Assembly: GCA_035384565.1 (NCBI GenBank)
Contig: DAOOIT010000029.1
Span: forward strand, 9,190 to 73,189
Length of the DNA: 64,000 nt
Reading direction: 5' to 3'
DNA from: Planctomycetota bacterium
Lineage (GTDB): Bacteria; Planctomycetota; PUPC01; DSUN01
In this document: in pieces, positions 57,347 to 64,000 of the stretch
Numbering within the stretch: position 1 is the stretch's first letter
How the letters are laid out: the number at the start of each line of letters is the position of its first letter
Program-made: the position numbers and the translations under genes
Notes under the pieces: model-generated
What the model saw: the letters and a program-made list of their open reading frames with translations, nothing else
Databases searched by the model: none
What the model was told of the DNA's origin: nothing

Positions 57347-58600
57347 TCACAGATATCGCCTCGGGTCGGCGATCCTGCCTTCAATCGCCGTCGCCGCGGC
57401 CACGGCGGGCGAGGCGAGGTAGATGAGGCCCTTGGGGTTGCCCATGCGGCCTTCGAAGTTGCGGTTCTGGGTGGAGACGCACACCTCGCCGTCGCCGAGG
57501 ATGCCGTCGTGCACGCCCACGCAGGCGCCGCAGCCGGGCGCGGTCATGGTGCCTCCGGCCTCGACGAGGGCGGCGAACGTGCCGTCGCCAATGCCCTGCT
57601 TGAGGATCTGCCGCGAGCCGGGCGTGAGGAGCAGCCGCACGTTGGGGTGCACCCGGCGGCCCTTGAGGATCGAGGCGGCGATGTGGAAGTCGCTCAGCCG
57701 GCCGTTGGTGCAGGTGCCGATGAGCACCTGGTCCACCCGCACGTCGGCCAGCTCGCCCACGGTCTTCGTGTTGTCGGGCTGGTGCGGGCACGACAGGGTC
57801 GGCTCGAGGCGGCTCACGTCGAAGTCGAGCGTGTTCTCGTAGACGGCATCGGGGTCGGCGGCGAGGGGCCTGAACTTGCCGCCGCGGCCGCGGGCCGCCA
57901 GGAACTGGCGGGTCACGTCGTCGGACGGGAAGAGGCCGGCCTTCGCGCCACACTCGACGACAATGTTGGCGATGGTGAGGCGGCTGTCCATTGGCATGGC
58001 CGCGACGGCGTCGCCGGTGAACTCGAGGGCCTTGTAGTTGGCCCCCTCGGTGCCGATGGTGCCGATGAGGTGGAGCATGAAGTCCTTGGCGTAGACGCCT
58101 TTGGGGAACTTGCCCCGCACCACCACCTTCCAGGCCCGGGGCACTCGGAGCCAGGTCTTGGCGAAGGCGAAGGCCACGGCGATGTCGGTGGAGCCCATGC
58201 CGGTGGTGAAGGCGCCGAGCGCGCCGCCGGTGCACGAGTGGGAGTCGGCGCCCACGGCCAGCTCGCCGGGGCTGAGGTAGTTTTCGGTGGCGAGCACGTG
58301 GCACACGCCCTCCCCCACGTCGGAGAGGATGGCGCCCGTGCGCTGGGCGAACCGGCGGAGCGTGAGGTGGTCGTTCGACAGCTCGCGTCGCGGGCTGGGC
58401 GAGGCGTGGTCAATGAAGAGGATGCAGCGGTCGGGGCGGGCGGGCTTCTCGACGCCCAGCTCAGCCATCTGGCGGACGGTGAGCGGCCCCGTGCCGTCCT
58501 GCACGTAGGCCCAGTCCACCCGGGCCACGATGAAGTCGTCGGGCGCCACGTCGTGCCCCGCGTGTTCGCCGAGGATTTTCTCGGTGAGGGTCTTCCCCAT
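57347..58600 (-). CDS. leuC: 3-isopropylmalate dehydratase large subunit
   Basis: This 417-residue aconitase-family catalytic subunit binds its [4Fe-4S] cluster through Cys in GTCTNGRLSD (about 297-306) and APGCGACVGVHDG (about 356-368). Other motifs are VGADSHSCTGGALGAF (about 115-130) and GMGSTDIAVAFAFAKTW. The 417-residue size is that of the short LeuC/homoaconitase group. AGGAG precedes the ATG, and a clear promoter lies at 58633-58661. It works with LeuD just downstream. Confidence 0.93.
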   Translation of the reverse strand: MGKTLTEKILGEHAGHDVAPDDFIVARVDWAYVQDGTGPLTVRQMAELGVEKPARPDRCILFIDHASPSPRRELSNDHLTLRRFAQRTGAILSDVGEGVCHVLATENYLSPGELAVGADSHSCTGGALGAFTTGMGSTDIAVAFAFAKTWLRVPRAWKVVVRGKFPKGVYAKDFMLHLIGTIGTEGANYKALEFTGDAVAAMPMDSRLTIANIVVECGAKAGLFPSDDVTRQFLAARGRGGKFRPLAADPDAVYENTLDFDVSRLEPTLSCPHQPDNTKTVGELADVRVDQVLIGTCTNGRLSDFHIAASILKGRRVHPNVRLLLTPGSRQILKQGIGDGTFAALVEAGGTMTAPGCGACVGVHDGILGDGEVCVSTQNRNFEGRMGNPKGLIYLASPAVAAATAIEGRIADPRRYL

Positions 58601-58632
58601 CCGGCGGTCTCCTGAAATCGGGTTGAGGCCGC

Positions 58633-58661
58633 ATGCTACCGAAACGGGCGGCGCGCGTCAA
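58633..58661 (-). promoter_or_regulatory. Promoter of leuCD
   Basis: On the minus strand TTGACG (58656-58661), a 17-bp spacer and TAGCAT (58633-58638), about 26 bases before the leuC start at the expected transcription start. Confidence 0.7.
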
Positions 58662-58698
58662 GCGCGCCGCCGCTCGCATCGCATCGGTCCTGTCGGTT

Positions 58699-59637
58699 CT
58701 ATCGGTCCTGTCTTCTCCGCAGCGTGAGGAGGGTCACCTCGGGGCGGGCCAGGAAGCGGATGGGCACGTAGAGGGTGCCGATGCCGCGGCTGACGATCAT
58801 CTGGGTGCGGCCCTCGGTGAAATGCCCGGCCACGTAGCGGCGCTCCTCGGGCGGCTTGACGAGGAGCGAGACGTCGAACGGCAGCCGCACCTGGGCGCCG
58901 TGGGTGTCGCCGGCCAGCACCAGGTCAATCCCCTCCGCGCTCGCCTTGCGCAGGAAGTCGGGCACGTGGGCGAGCAGGATGCGGAACACGTCGCCCCGGT
59001 TGACGGCGTCGCACACGAAGGGCCCGGGCCGGTCGTCGGGCAGGAGGGCGAAGGGGGCGGTGCGTCGGGCCAGGTTGCCCACCCACGAGGCCTCGTCCAT
59101 CTCGTGCTCGCCGCGGATGCCGTCGTTGGGCCGCACGGTGGCCACGCCGAGGAGGGCGAGGCGCTGGCCGCGCCGCTCGAGGAGCAGGCCGCTGCGCACC
59201 AGGCAGTAGAAGGGCGTGCGGTCGGGCAGGGCCATCAGGAAGCCGGGCGAGTCGTGGTTGCCGGCGACGGCGATGAGGCCATAGGGGTATTCGAGCCCGG
59301 CGAACAGGCGGCCGAGGCTGTCAAAGACGCGCGCGTCGCGGGTGTTCGCGTGCGCCTTGAAGTCGCCCGTGAACACCAGGAGGTCGGCGGGCGTGGCCTC
59401 GAGGAGGCGGCGGAGGCGGCGCTCGACGCGGCCGAAGCCGGCCGTGTGCAGGTCGCTCAGGTGCAGGACGCGGAAGCCGTCGAAGGCGGGCGGCAGGTCG
59501 TCGAAGACGAGCGTGCGCGGGACGAGTTCGAGCTGCCCCGCCTCCCAGTAGCCGTAGGCGCCGAAGGCGCCGAGGAGGCCCAACAGGGCGCCGGCGACGC
59601 TCCGCAGCACACGTCGGCGCTGGCTCAGGCGGGCCAT
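58699..59637 (-). CDS. Membrane-anchored metallophosphoesterase (YkuE-like)
   Basis: This 312-residue calcineurin-like phosphoesterase has an N-terminal membrane anchor (VAGALLGLLGAFGAYGYW). The dimetal site is complete: VLHLSDLHTAG (about 58-68), FTGDFKAH (about 88-95), VAGNHDSPG (about 123-131), ILLAHVPDF (about 221-229) and LAGDTHGAQ (about 242-250). Relatives include YkuE and UDP-2,3-diacylglucosamine hydrolases, but the lipid A role is not proven here. It is 24 bp downstream of the oxidoreductase gene, probably in the same transcript. Confidence 0.88.
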   Translation of the reverse strand: MARLSQRRRVLRSVAGALLGLLGAFGAYGYWEAGQLELVPRTLVFDDLPPAFDGFRVLHLSDLHTAGFGRVERRLRRLLEATPADLLVFTGDFKAHANTRDARVFDSLGRLFAGLEYPYGLIAVAGNHDSPGFLMALPDRTPFYCLVRSGLLLERRGQRLALLGVATVRPNDGIRGEHEMDEASWVGNLARRTAPFALLPDDRPGPFVCDAVNRGDVFRILLAHVPDFLRKASAEGIDLVLAGDTHGAQVRLPFDVSLLVKPPEERRYVAGHFTEGRTQMIVSRGIGTLYVPIRFLARPEVTLLTLRRRQDR

Positions 59638-59661
59638 CCGTGCCCCTTGCCCGTGTGGCGC

Positions 59662-61002
59662 TCAGACCTCGTAGCCGAACTCCCAGCCCTTGCGCGGCGC
59701 CCGCTTGACGAAGCCGTTGGCCTTCTCGCTGTTGGTGAACCGGCCCTTGGCCATGTCGTAGACGAGCTTCTCGCCCGGGCAGCGCTGCGCGACGACGCCC
59801 AGGAGCACGATCTCGGTGAGGCGCGCCGAGTAGCCGAAGTTCGAGCACGGGGCGGGCGCGCTCGGGTCCTTGATCGCGCGCAGCCAGTCGGCCGAGTGCC
59901 CGGGCACGCGCGGGATCATCGGCTCGGGCTTCTTGTGCTCCTTCTGGAACGTCTCGGGGATCAGGCGGGTGCCGCCGCAGTGGCTGCCCGACTCCATCAT
60001 GCCCTTGGTGCCGTAGTAGTAGGTGCCTTCGGCGAGCTGGCGGCGGTCGGGCTCGAGGCATTCGGGCCGGGGCGGCAGGTGTTTGCCGCCGCCGTTCCAC
60101 CAGGTCATCTCGACGGGCGGCAGCTTGCCGCGCGCGGGGAAGCGGTAGACGATGCGTGCGTGGCCGCTGAAGCCCTCGGCGTTGGTGGCGCCCTCTTCGG
60201 CCACCACCTCGATGGTCTCGGCCTCGCCCAGCTTCAGCGCCCACACGGCCCCGTCAATCGTGTGGCACGCCATGTCGCCCAGCGACGCCGTGCCGAAGTC
60301 CAGCCACCCGCGCCAACTGAAGGGGTGGAGGCCGTCGTGGTAGTCGCGGAAGGGGGCGGGGCCGATCCAGCTCTGCCAGTCCAGCCCCTCGGGTACGGGC
60401 TTGGACTCGGGCCGCTTGCTGGCGCCGAAGCTGCGGTTGGAGACGCAATGGAGCTTGGTCACGTCGCCCAGCACGCCCGACCAGATGTATTCGCAGATGA
60501 GGCGAATGGTGTCGCTGGAGTGGCCCTGGTTGCCCATTTGGGTGGCGAGTTTCTTCTTCGCGGCCACCTCGCGCAGCTTGCGGGCCTCCCAGAGGCTGTG
60601 CGTGAGCGGCTTCTCGCAGTAGACGCCGGCGCCGGCCTCCAGCGCGCGGATGCTGGCGGGGAAGTGGTTGTGGTCGGGCGTGGCCACCCACACGGCCTCG
60701 AGGCCCTTCACCTCGTCGAAGAGCTTGCGGTAGTCGGTGTAGACCTTCAGGTCGGGGTTCTGCTTCTTGGCCTCGTCGAGGCCCTTGCCCGCGCGTTTGG
60801 CATCCACGTCGCACACGGCCACCAGGTTCTCGCCGCGCGCCGTGCCCATGCCGGCGCCGCCCTGCCCGCCCGCGCCGATGACGGCCATCTTGACCTTCTC
60901 GCGCTTGCTCTCGGCGGAGATCACATAGGGCGCACCGAACGCGCCCGCCGTGAGCACGACGGACGACTTGAGAAACCCGCGGCGACTCGTCTGTCCTGAC
61001 AT
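59662..61002 (-). CDS. Tat-exported Gfo/Idh/MocA-family oxidoreductase
   Basis: This 446-residue protein starts at MSGQTSRRGFLKSS, a twin-arginine signal (SRRGFLK) followed by a hydrophobic stretch. The Rossmann domain has VKMAVIGAGGQGGAG (about 37-51), VCDVDAKRAG and VATPDHNHF, then YCEKPLTHSLWEAR (about 128-141, the EKP motif Lys). The C-terminal dimerisation domain has DMACHTIDGAVW (the usual His). Exported members of this family are numerous in planctomycetes and act on sugars with bound NAD(P). The promoter at 61082-61110 excludes starts upstream of 61075. Confidence 0.92.
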   Translation of the reverse strand: MSGQTSRRGFLKSSVVLTAGAFGAPYVISAESKREKVKMAVIGAGGQGGAGMGTARGENLVAVCDVDAKRAGKGLDEAKKQNPDLKVYTDYRKLFDEVKGLEAVWVATPDHNHFPASIRALEAGAGVYCEKPLTHSLWEARKLREVAAKKKLATQMGNQGHSSDTIRLICEYIWSGVLGDVTKLHCVSNRSFGASKRPESKPVPEGLDWQSWIGPAPFRDYHDGLHPFSWRGWLDFGTASLGDMACHTIDGAVWALKLGEAETIEVVAEEGATNAEGFSGHARIVYRFPARGKLPPVEMTWWNGGGKHLPPRPECLEPDRRQLAEGTYYYGTKGMMESGSHCGGTRLIPETFQKEHKKPEPMIPRVPGHSADWLRAIKDPSAPAPCSNFGYSARLTEIVLLGVVAQRCPGEKLVYDMAKGRFTNSEKANGFVKRAPRKGWEFGYEV

Positions 61003-61081
61003 CGCTCGACTCCAGGCCACACAAGAGGGAGGGAATACCCCTACGTCGCGCGCGGCCGGACCGGCCGCATGCTCGAAAGCT

Positions 61082-61110
61082 ATTCTACGCCGCGAGGCGC
61101 GGGCATGCAA
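61082..61110 (-). promoter_or_regulatory. Promoter of the oxidoreductase gene
   Basis: On the minus strand TTGCAT (61105-61110), a 17-bp spacer and TAGAAT (61082-61087). Confidence 0.7.
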
Positions 61111-61235
61111 GCCGCGCGCGGCCTGCGGGGTGCGGGCAGGGATCGCGGATGGCAGCAGGAGCTCCGAATGAGCGAAATGGGACAGCCCGGGGCAACGCCC
61201 TGATCTTTGCCCACATCGCGCGGGGGCTGGGGTTC

Positions 61236-61416
61236 AGCCCCCGAAGGGGGCGTTTGAATCGTAGCCCAGGGCGACCGAAGGGAGCCCTGGGGAGAGGCAG
61301 CCCCACAAGGGAGCCCCTGAAGAGGGGCGATTCAAGGGGCGTGAAACGCCCCCTTCGGGAGCTTGGATGGGCGGGGACGCCCGGTCCCAGGGCTCCCTTC
61401 GGTCGCCCTGGGCTAC
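61236..61416. repeat. Composite of interleaved inverted repeats
   Basis: A 16-bp segment (61240-61255) is the exact inverse of 61344-61359, and a 31-bp segment (61261-61291) is the exact inverse of 61386-61416, so the pairs cross (A B A' B'). Each segment is also self-complementary, for example CCCAGGGC/GCCCTGGG inside the 31-mer. No gene is seen in 61003-61679 apart from this and the hairpin at 61574-61605. Confidence 0.8.
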
Positions 61417-61573
61417 GGCCCGGTCGCCCGCGTTCGCGGGGTACTGGCGCGCATCAGGGCGTTGCCTGGGCCATCTGCAATTCCGCCCCACTCCGCCCCC
61501 ACGCGGAGCGTAATGCGAACCCGTGGCCTTCGCCAGAGGCACAGACTGGGCATGAAACCGGCCCGCGACCCGC

Positions 61574-61605
61574 CCCTCCCGAACGCTCCAATACGTTCGG
61601 GAGGG
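61574..61605. repeat. Palindromic hairpin, copy 2 (CCCTCCCGAACG)
   Basis: A perfect 12-bp stem, CCCTCCCGAACG/CGTTCGGGAGGG, encloses loop CTCCAATA. Compare with 53864-53893: the tenth stem pair is C-G here and G-C there. Confidence 0.8.
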
Positions 61606-61679
61606 TGAGACCCCCAGCGCCCGCCGCCACACGGCACCACAGGGTCCTCATTCCTGCCCTCTCCTCCCAGGAGGTCCGG

Positions 61680-62942
61680 TCACTGCCTGGGCAACCGCAC
61701 GCGCGCGGTGCGGCGCGGACGCTTGCGATAGGTTTCGGCCTCGGGCGCGCCCAGGCGGCGCAGCGCCGCCTCGGTGCGCACCGCGCCGGGCGTGGTGCCC
61801 GCGAGCACGCGGAAGGCGCGCCGCATGGCCGCGTAGCTGCCGAAGCCGCTTTCGCGGGCCACCACGGGCAGCGGCAGCAGCCCCTCCTCCAGGCACAGGC
61901 GCGCGTGCGCCAGGCGGGCCCGCGCGATCTCCTGCGCCACCGTGCGCCCGCGGGCCGCGCGAAAGCGCGACTCGAGCGTTCGAAGGCTCACGCCCATCGC
62001 GTGCGCCACGTCGCGCGGCCCCAGCCGGTCGCAGGTCCGCCCTGCGGCGTCGAGGGCCTCGCGCGAGAACCGCTCGGTCCGCCGGCGGTCTATGTAGCCC
62101 ACGGCCTTCGCCACCAGCGGGTCGCCCACGTGCGCCCGATCGGTCGAGAGCCGCGGCACCAGGACGGGCGGGATGAGGGTGTTCGCGCGCCGCGGCGACG
62201 CCTCGCCGCGCATCAGGCGGTCGAGCGCCTGCGCGGCCCGCCAGCCCAGTTCCTCATAGTCGTAGTGAATCGCGCTCAGCGCGGGCGGCAGTTCGCACAA
62301 CACGGGGTCATCGTCGGCAGCCACGATTGCCAGGTCGTCCGGCACCCGGAGGCTCAGGCGCGCGGCGGCGTCGGCCGCGGCCCGCGCCAGCCCCACGCGT
62401 GCCGCGAGCAGCCCCGCCGGCCGCGGCAGCCCGCCCAGCCAGGCCGCCATCTGCTTGAGCGCCGCGGCCCGGCGGCCGACCTGCTTGCCGTAGTTGGGCG
62501 GCACGAGCATCCGGTGCGCCTTGTGCCCTCGCCGCGCCAGCTCCTTGTGGAACTCGGCCCACTCGAGCCGCGACTCCACCTGTTTGGCCACTCCCAGGTA
62601 GGCGAAGGCCCGGCACCCCGCATCGGCGAGGTGGCCGGCGGCCATGCGCCCGCCGCCGGCGCGGTTCTCCGCCGCGCGCGGCGCCGGCTGGTCCCGGTTG
62701 CCGCGGGACACCATCACCACGGGACACTTCAGGCTTTCCAGCGCAGGCCCTCGCCCCCAATAGCCTGTCGCGATGGCGCCGTGGAAAGCCTCAGGGGCGG
62801 CGAGATGCCCGTGCGGCTCCAGCGAGACCTGCCAGTCGCAGTGCGCCTGCGCATAGCGTGCGATGCCGCGCACGATCTCGCGCCGGCGCAGGTCCAGCGC
62901 GTCCGGGTCGAAGAGCACGGCGATTCGGCGTGGGTCCGCCAT
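61680..62942 (-). CDS. XylR-type AraC-family transcriptional regulator
   Basis: This 420-residue regulator has an N-terminal LacI/periplasmic-binding-type sensor domain (about 1-280; RRIAVLFDPDALDL, PVVMVSRGN, AFAYLGVAK, LRVPDDLAIVAADDDPVL, SAIHYDYEELGWRAAQ, 'PPVLVPRLST') joined to a C-terminal AraC HTH pair (about 310-395; DVAHAMGVSLRTLESRFR, then VVARESGFGSYAAMRRAFRVLAGTTPGAVR). This is the XylR arrangement, which senses a sugar directly and activates or represses catabolic genes. The ligand is unknown. The operators are probably near sugar genes such as the adjacent oxidoreductase; this is inference. Confidence 0.9.
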   Translation of the reverse strand: MADPRRIAVLFDPDALDLRRREIVRGIARYAQAHCDWQVSLEPHGHLAAPEAFHGAIATGYWGRGPALESLKCPVVMVSRGNRDQPAPRAAENRAGGGRMAAGHLADAGCRAFAYLGVAKQVESRLEWAEFHKELARRGHKAHRMLVPPNYGKQVGRRAAALKQMAAWLGGLPRPAGLLAARVGLARAAADAAARLSLRVPDDLAIVAADDDPVLCELPPALSAIHYDYEELGWRAAQALDRLMRGEASPRRANTLIPPVLVPRLSTDRAHVGDPLVAKAVGYIDRRRTERFSREALDAAGRTCDRLGPRDVAHAMGVSLRTLESRFRAARGRTVAQEIARARLAHARLCLEEGLLPLPVVARESGFGSYAAMRRAFRVLAGTTPGAVRTEAALRRLGAPEAETYRKRPRRTARVRLPRQ

Positions 62943-62967
62943 CCCTGTCCTCTCCCACTTACCTCAC

Positions 62968-63044
62968 CCGTCCCACTGGTCCCACCTGTCCCACAGCCCC
63001 GCTGGTCCCCGTGGGACTCGTGGGACCTGTGAGACTCGAGGGAC
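62968..63044. repeat. Intergenic hairpin of GTCCCAC/GTGGGAC repeats
   Basis: Three GTCCCAC units about 9-10 bp apart (62968-62994) are followed by GTGGGAC-type units (63011-63044), forming an imperfect hairpin in the gap between the two minus-strand genes. The motif is shared with 39006-39079. Confidence 0.7.
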
Positions 63045-63060
63045 ATGTGAAGAAGCGCCC

Positions 63061-63639
63061 TCACATCAATCCCCCCCTTGCCTCGCGTCGGGCGCGGTAC
63101 ATCCGCTCGGTCACCCCGCCTTCGCGCGCGAAGCGCTCGGCCAGCCCTCGGAGCTGCTGTCGCACCAGGTACTGCGCCTGGTTGGCCAGACACAGCATCG
63201 TGTTGGCCGAAACCTCCGGCGTGCCGCGCTCCACCCGCGCCCGATACGTCTCGCACGACCTGTCGGGCACACGGGCCAGCGCGCGCACGGCGTGCGCCTC
63301 GGGGCACTCCTTCTCCCAGACGCGCAGCCCCCGCTGACGCAGGAAGTCCCCGTAGTCCTCGATCAACTCTCCCAGGCTCCCCAGCGCCACGCCCGTCAGC
63401 TTCAGCTCCGTCTTGCGGGATGTCGCCGAGTCGGTGCTCCCCTCGGCGAGATTCTGTTTCGCGCTGCGCGCCGCGTGCACCATCTGCTCGCGCATCCGCG
63501 ACGACGCAGGGAAGAACCGCTCGCAGAATGCCGCCGTCCCGTCGTACACGATCGTCGTCACCTGGAACGACTTCAGCTTGCGATAGCCGCCATGCGGGCC
63601 GATGATCAGCTCCCCATGTCTCAGGCGCTTTCCCGCCAT
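63061..63639 (-). CDS. Four-helix-bundle 'suffix' domain protein
   Basis: This 192-residue protein has AGGAGGAG before the ATG. GGYRKLKSFQVTTIVYDGTAAFCERFF, MVHAARSAKQNLAEGS and TSRKTELKLTGVALGSLGELIEDY match the four-helix-bundle proteins (23S-rRNA-intervening-sequence-like fold) of the version carrying a suffix domain, which adds the C-terminal LANQAQYLVRQQLRGLAERFAREGG. These proteins are abundant in PVC and Bacteroidetes genomes as solitary genes of unknown function. A promoter lies at 63693-63721. Confidence 0.85.
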   Translation of the reverse strand: MAGKRLRHGELIIGPHGGYRKLKSFQVTTIVYDGTAAFCERFFPASSRMREQMVHAARSAKQNLAEGSTDSATSRKTELKLTGVALGSLGELIEDYGDFLRQRGLRVWEKECPEAHAVRALARVPDRSCETYRARVERGTPEVSANTMLCLANQAQYLVRQQLRGLAERFAREGGVTERMYRARREARGGLM

Positions 63640-63692
63640 GGCCTCCTCCTGTGTCCTCGTGCGCTTCTGCCTTCTACTCCCGCTGGTCCCGC

Positions 63693-63721
63693 ATCATAGC
63701 GGCCCCATCGCCCCCGCGCAA
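63693..63721 (-). promoter_or_regulatory. Promoter of the four-helix-bundle gene
   Basis: On the minus strand TTGCGC (63716-63721), a 17-bp spacer and TATGAT (63693-63698). Confidence 0.6.
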
Positions 63722-64000
63722 CCCGCCTCCTCACGCGAGACGCCACAAGTGCCCACCGATGCCCCCACTCCCTCGTTCCGCACAGTTCCCACGTGTCCCA
63801 TGTGTCCCACCTGTCACAGCCGGCCCACACCACGCCGCTTGGCCTGGCCGAGTAAGGGCGAGAGAACTGAGCCCTTGACCCCAAGGCTACATGAAGATCC
63901 AGAATTGAGTAAGGTGGCCCCCAAACTGACCCCAAACTGAAAGTCATGTGCAGCCCTATGAGATAGGCTTCGCCGTCCTCGATGCGGGCATAGCTGTCGC
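63722..64000. other. Gene-poor window end
   Basis: I see no complete gene. One arm of TGTCCCA-type repeats lies at about 63779-63820, and an 11-bp direct repeat (GACCCCAAACT) at about 63919-63939. On the minus strand from 64000 a short frame (DSYARIEDGEAYLIGLH) could be the 3' end of a gene entering from outside, running into the repeat region. Confidence 0.4.

Noticed and set aside
61149..63032. A 627-codon plus-strand frame
   Set aside because: It starts in repeats and runs antisense to the XylR-type regulator. The Arg/Pro/Ala-rich translation has no domain.

Overview
The window is GC-rich bacterial DNA, most likely from a Planctomycetota or closely related PVC-type anaerobe known from metagenomes. 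The reasons are the mix of gene families: LamG/beta-propeller exported proteins, a hydrazine-synthase-alpha-like dihaem protein, xylose-isomerase-like epimerases, a Tat-exported Gfo/Idh/MocA oxidoreductase, a XylR/AraC regulator, an FHA-GAF histidine kinase, and a complete carbonyl branch of the Wood-Ljungdahl pathway. The taxonomic call is inference. Many promoters are clean sigma70-type boxes (TTGACA-like, 16-17 bp, TATAAT-like), and several of them decide translation starts.

Region 1 (1-6256) is the right end of an integrated element in a tRNA-Lys(CTT) gene. It carries a truncated zinc-ribbon protein, an AlpA-like regulator, a primase-helicase, inverted clusters of 8-bp iterons that look like a replication origin, a small Cys-rich protein, an XRE-type repressor with a textbook promoter and operator, and a tyrosine integrase whose reading frame ends inside the tRNA. 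The left end is outside the window.

Region 2 (6.3-38.1 kb) is a chromosomal mix: dCMP deaminase, a sugar-phosphate epimerase, an esterase, two PQQ-type beta-propeller proteins, two divergent transglutaminase-like exported proteins, a D-aminopeptidase, a Ser/Thr-kinase operon (kinase, beta-propeller protein, small exported protein, response regulator), phosphate butyryltransferase, an FHA-GAF kinase/response-regulator pair, an HzsA-like protein, a class-III aminotransferase and a large LamG glycosidase-like protein.

Region 3 (38.2-50.5 kb, minus strand) is a nine-gene Wood-Ljungdahl carbonyl-branch operon in the order cooC, Fe-S protein, cooS, acsB, acsC, acsV, a second cooC-type ATPase, acsD, acsE. 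Together they would reduce CO2 to CO, transfer the methyl group from methyl-tetrahydrofolate to the corrinoid protein, and make or cleave acetyl-CoA. Several gaps in this operon hold hairpins whose arms are short tandem repeats, with a different motif in each gap.

Region 4 (50.7-55.8 kb) has two epimerases interleaved with toxin-antitoxin-like modules (a nucleotidyltransferase pair, MNT/HEPN, and BrnT/BrnA with a nonsense-mutated toxin), a gene remnant, a frameshifted membrane protein and palindromic repeats. Region 5 (55.8-64 kb) holds dTMP kinase, leuD, leuC, a metallophosphoesterase, a Gfo/Idh/MocA oxidoreductase, a XylR-type regulator and a four-helix-bundle protein, with more palindromic repeats between them.
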